Below are positions 61,752 to 64,000 of a DNA stretch of 64,000 nt, piece after piece (position 1 is the stretch's first letter; each line of letters begins with the position of its first letter). The notes beneath the pieces were generated by a model that made no database searches, was not told the DNA's origin, and saw only the letters and a program-made list of their open reading frames with translations. This DNA is from Rhizobium sp. BT03 (GTDB taxonomy: Bacteria > Pseudomonadota > Alphaproteobacteria > Rhizobiales > Rhizobiaceae): the NCBI RefSeq assembly GCF_030053155.1, contig NZ_CP125641.1, forward strand, positions 1 to 64,000. The letters run 5' to 3'. The position numbers and the translations under genes are program-made.

Positions 61752-62603
61752 ATGAAGATTTTGTGGAAGGCGCTTTGCGCCGCTGCAGTAATCGGGATGA
61801 GCGTCCTTCCGGCTCGCGCTGAGGAAAAGACGATCACTCTCGGCACGATGGCTTGGGAAGACCTAACGCCCATCACCGGCATCACCAAGAAGGTTCTCGA
61901 AGACGCCGGTTACACCGTCAAGGTCACCGAATTCTCCGAATGGGGCATCGCCTATGCCGCTCTCGCCAAGGGTGACATCCAGGCTCTCACCTCGCAGACC
62001 GACTACGTCGCCCAAGACTATTGGGACAAGAACAAGAACCGTCTCGAAAAGATTTCGCCGGTTTCGCACGGCCTCTATCAGGGTGTCGCCGTTCCGAAAT
62101 ACGTTCCGATCGACTCGCTCGAACAGCTCAATGAAAACGCCGACAAGTTTGGCGGCAAGATCATCGGCATCGAACCGGGCGCCGGCCTGATGCGCGATAC
62201 GTCGAATGCGGTCAAGGATTACGGCCTCAAGCTCCAGCTCGTCGAAGGCAGCACGGCCGCGATGACGGCGGCGCTGAAATCCGCCTACGATCGCAAGGAG
62301 TGGATCGCGGTCACGATCTGGGAGCCGTCATGGATGGTCCAAAAGTACGAGGTCAAGTACCTCAAGGATCCGAAGGGCGTCTTCCCGCCGCCGCAGAGCT
62401 ATTACTGGATCGGCCATAAGGGCTTCTCCGAAGAATACCCGCACGCCCGCGAAGTCATGGCCAGCGTCTACGTGCCGATCGCCGACATCACCACCATCAA
62501 CGGTGAAGTCAAGGACGGCAAGACTATGGATCAGGCCGTGCAGGATTGGATCGGCGGCCATGCCGACCTGATCAAGCGCTGGGAAAACATCAAGAAGAAG
62601 TAA
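61752..62603 (+). CDS. Betaine-type ABC importer substrate-binding protein
   Basis: The 283-residue protein has a signal peptide (ILWKALCAAAVIGMSVLPARA) and an OpuAC-type fold (ITLGTMAWEDLTPITGI, DYVAQDYWDKNKN, IGIEPGAGLMRDT, EWIAVTIWEPSWMV). Several Trp/Tyr residues in loops suit an aromatic cage for a methylated ammonium or sulfonium ligand. It is not closely like the binding protein at 46381, so the two importers probably take different compounds. The start follows AGGAG. Confidence 0.85.
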   Translation: MKILWKALCAAAVIGMSVLPARAEEKTITLGTMAWEDLTPITGITKKVLEDAGYTVKVTEFSEWGIAYAALAKGDIQALTSQTDYVAQDYWDKNKNRLEKISPVSHGLYQGVAVPKYVPIDSLEQLNENADKFGGKIIGIEPGAGLMRDTSNAVKDYGLKLQLVEGSTAAMTAALKSAYDRKEWIAVTIWEPSWMVQKYEVKYLKDPKGVFPPPQSYYWIGHKGFSEEYPHAREVMASVYVPIADITTINGEVKDGKTMDQAVQDWIGGHADLIKRWENIKKK

Positions 62604-62612
62604 GCATCTCGT

Positions 62613-62636
62613 GGCCGCCCGACACGTCGGGCGGCC
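62613..62636 (+). promoter_or_regulatory. Intra-operon hairpin after the binding-protein gene
   Basis: GGCCGCCCGAC and GTCGGGCGGCC pair around 2 nt, about 10 nt after the binding-protein stop. No U-run follows and the operon continues. It likely gives more binding protein than ATPase/permease, as in the other importer (46347-46369). Confidence 0.65.
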
Positions 62637-62687
62637 ATCTTGGAACCGAATAAAGAAGCCAGCGCCATTGGCTCAAAGGGGATCGCT

Positions 62688-63779
62688 ATGAAAGCTGTCA
62701 ATATCGAAGCCAAAGATGTCCTGATCGACTGCCAATCCCTCTGGAAGGTCTTCGGAAGCAAGTCAGCTGCCGCGATGAAATCGATCAAGGAACGCGGCCT
62801 CGGCAAGAATGAGGTCCTCAAGGAATTCAACTGCGTCGTCGGCGTCTCCGATGCAAGCATCGAGGTCCGGCGCGGCGAAATCTTCTGCATCATGGGACTG
62901 TCGGGAAGCGGAAAATCGACGCTCATCCGCCTTCTCAATAAGCTGATCACACCGAGCTCCGGTAAGGTCCTCGTCAAGGGACGCGACCTTGCCAGCCTGT
63001 CGCCCGTCGATCTCAGGCAGATGCGCGCCAAGAACATCGGCATGGTGTTCCAGAGCGTCGCGCTGCTGCCGCACCGGACGGTGCTCGAAAATGCGGCCTT
63101 CGGCCTCGAAGTCCAGGGTATTGCGAAGGCGGAGCGAAACAAGACTGCTTCTGCCGCTCTCGAGAAGGTCGGCCTCGCCGACTGGCTGAGCCGTTATCCC
63201 AACGAGCTTTCCGGCGGCATGCAGCAACGCGTCGGGCTTGCCCGTGCGCTCGCCTCCGACCCCGAGATCATCCTGATGGACGAGCCGTTCAGCGCGCTCG
63301 ACCCGCTGATCCGACGCCAGCTTCAGGACGAGTTCCGCCAGCTGACCAAAGCTCTCGGTAAGTCCGCAGTCTTCATCACCCATGATCTCGACGAGGCGAT
63401 CCGCATCGGCGATCGCATCGCGATCATGAAGGACGGCGTCATCATCCAGACCGGCACGGCCGAGGAAATCATCCTCAACCCGGCGGACGCCTACGTCGCA
63501 GAATTCGTCGCGGGCATCTCCCGCCTTCACCTGATCAAGGCGCATTCCGTCATGCGCAGCGTCGCCGAATTCCAGCAGGGCGCACCGAACTTCGACATTG
63601 CCTCGCTGGCGCGCACGACGCCGGACGCCGATATCGACGAGCTCATCTCTTTAACGATGCAGTCGGAGCGCGACGCCATCGCCGTCGTCGACAATGATCG
63701 GGTCGTCGGCGTGGTCACGCCGCGCAGCCTGCTGATGGGTGTCAAGGGGACCTCCGCCCCCGATCTCACGGCGGCGTGA
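62688..63779 (+). CDS. Betaine-type ABC importer ATPase (ProV/OpuA type)
   Basis: The 363-residue ATPase has the ProV-type LWKVFGSKS start, Walker A MGLSGSGKST, LSGGMQQRVGLARAL, Walker B ILMDEPFSALDP and a CBS-like C-terminus (DIDELISLTMQSERDAIAVVDNDRVVGVVTPRSLL). I chose ATG 62688 with AAAGGGGA; a TTG start upstream (62640) is less likely. It is paralogous to 44326-45405. Confidence 0.88.
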   Translation: MKAVNIEAKDVLIDCQSLWKVFGSKSAAAMKSIKERGLGKNEVLKEFNCVVGVSDASIEVRRGEIFCIMGLSGSGKSTLIRLLNKLITPSSGKVLVKGRDLASLSPVDLRQMRAKNIGMVFQSVALLPHRTVLENAAFGLEVQGIAKAERNKTASAALEKVGLADWLSRYPNELSGGMQQRVGLARALASDPEIILMDEPFSALDPLIRRQLQDEFRQLTKALGKSAVFITHDLDEAIRIGDRIAIMKDGVIIQTGTAEEIILNPADAYVAEFVAGISRLHLIKAHSVMRSVAEFQQGAPNFDIASLARTTPDADIDELISLTMQSERDAIAVVDNDRVVGVVTPRSLLMGVKGTSAPDLTAA

Positions 63780-63800
63780 CCCCAACTGGAGGTGATTGAC

Positions 63801-64000
63801 ATGGATAGTTCAGCCTTCACCGATGTTTTCGACGAATGGACGGACTCGGCGCTCGAATGGGTGAGCGACAACGGGGAGTCCCTCTTCGACTATATCAGAC
63901 AGGTTCTTGAAGGGCTTTATGACGGCATCCTCTGGCTCCTGCAGCTTCCGCCCTTCTATCTGATCGCCCTGGTCGTGGCGCTTATCGGCTGGCGGCTGGT
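63801..64000 (+). CDS. Betaine-type ABC importer permease, 3'-truncated by window edge
   Basis: ATG 63801 follows GGAGGTGAT. The 66 visible residues have an acidic N-terminus (FTDVFDEWTDSALEWVSDNGE) and then the first hydrophobic segment (FYLIALVVALIGWRLV), as in ProW proteins. The rest lies beyond the window. It completes a betaine-type importer with 61752 and 62688. Confidence 0.85.
   Translation, partial: MDSSAFTDVFDEWTDSALEWVSDNGESLFDYIRQVLEGLYDGILWLLQLPPFYLIALVVALIGWRL

Noticed and set aside
1..64000. CRISPR arrays, tRNA or rRNA genes, insertion sequences and plasmid replication genes
   Set aside because: None was seen by reading: no regular spaced repeats, no cloverleaf pattern with CCA-type end, and no transposase- or RepABC-like proteins. 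A computed search could still find a tRNA I missed.

Overview
The window looks like a chromosomal or large-plasmid segment of a Rhizobium-like alphaproteobacterium. The basis is high-GC coding with tight ATGA/GTGA gene overlaps, Hcp/VgrG/Tde-Tdi genes of the Agrobacterium-Rhizobium type, a TGA-N9-TCA iron-box-like site, and many ABC importers and catabolic operons for plant-derived compounds. I saw no rRNA, tRNA, CRISPR array, replication gene or intact insertion sequence. The window cuts a gene at each end. Family assignments come from reading the proteins, not from database searches. Region 1 (1-10.8 kb) is a type VI secretion effector island. It holds a 5'-truncated Tde-type DNase toxin with its GAD-like immunity protein and a PAAR tip protein, then hcp, two unrecognised genes, vgrG, a DUF4123 adaptor, a second Tde toxin, a second immunity protein and a second PAAR. 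Three relics lie among them: a vgrG tail, a DUF4123 fragment and a broken third immunity gene. This points to repeated duplication and decay of a vgrG-tap-tde-tdi-PAAR cassette. No secretion-apparatus genes are in view. Region 2 (10.9-16.1 kb) is an iron/siderophore-type ABC importer operon behind a long palindrome containing TGA-N9-TCA. Its last gene is an unrecognised amidotransferase-fold-like protein. A small HAMP-like protein with no output domain follows. Region 3 (16.2-25.8 kb) is an eight-gene leftward operon: aldehyde dehydrogenase, branched-chain-type ABC importer (K, G, F, H, M), SDR alcohol dehydrogenase and a second aldehyde dehydrogenase. It is divergent from an AraC regulator. 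Region 4 (32.0-37.1 kb) is a MarR-controlled operon with an acyl-CoA ligase, hydroxycinnamoyl-CoA hydratase-lyase, aryl-alcohol dehydrogenase and coniferyl-aldehyde dehydrogenase. Regions 3 and 4 together suggest uptake and degradation of lignin-type phenylpropanoids. Between them (26-31.3 kb) lie a DUF938 methyltransferase, a sulfite-oxidase-fold molybdoenzyme, a small kinase, an ArsR/SRPBCC pair and a DUF5939 adenylate cyclase. Region 5 (37.4-43.0 kb) has a membrane GGDEF protein, an FdhF/YdeP-type molybdoenzyme with a small partner, and an AraC regulator, followed by 1.2 kb without a supported gene. Region 6 (44.2-64.0 kb) is the most interesting part. A leftward TetR-proC-quaternary-amine importer operon diverges from a rightward operon. 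The rightward operon encodes a TMADH/DgcA-type flavoprotein demethylase, a cupin carrying the full DMSP-lyase (DddQ) active-site set, EtfB, EtfA, a second cupin of the same family that has lost every metal ligand, and three glutathione-dependent formaldehyde enzymes. A GntR-led operon follows, with a DapA-family lyase, aldehyde dehydrogenase, FAD amine oxidase and a second betaine-type ABC importer cut by the window end. My reading is that these units import an N-methylated (or sulfonium) osmolyte, remove methyl groups as formaldehyde with electrons passed to ETF, detoxify the formaldehyde, and degrade the remaining amine. Proline betaine or hydroxyproline betaine is the leading guess. The role of the two cupins is not explained by any pathway I know.
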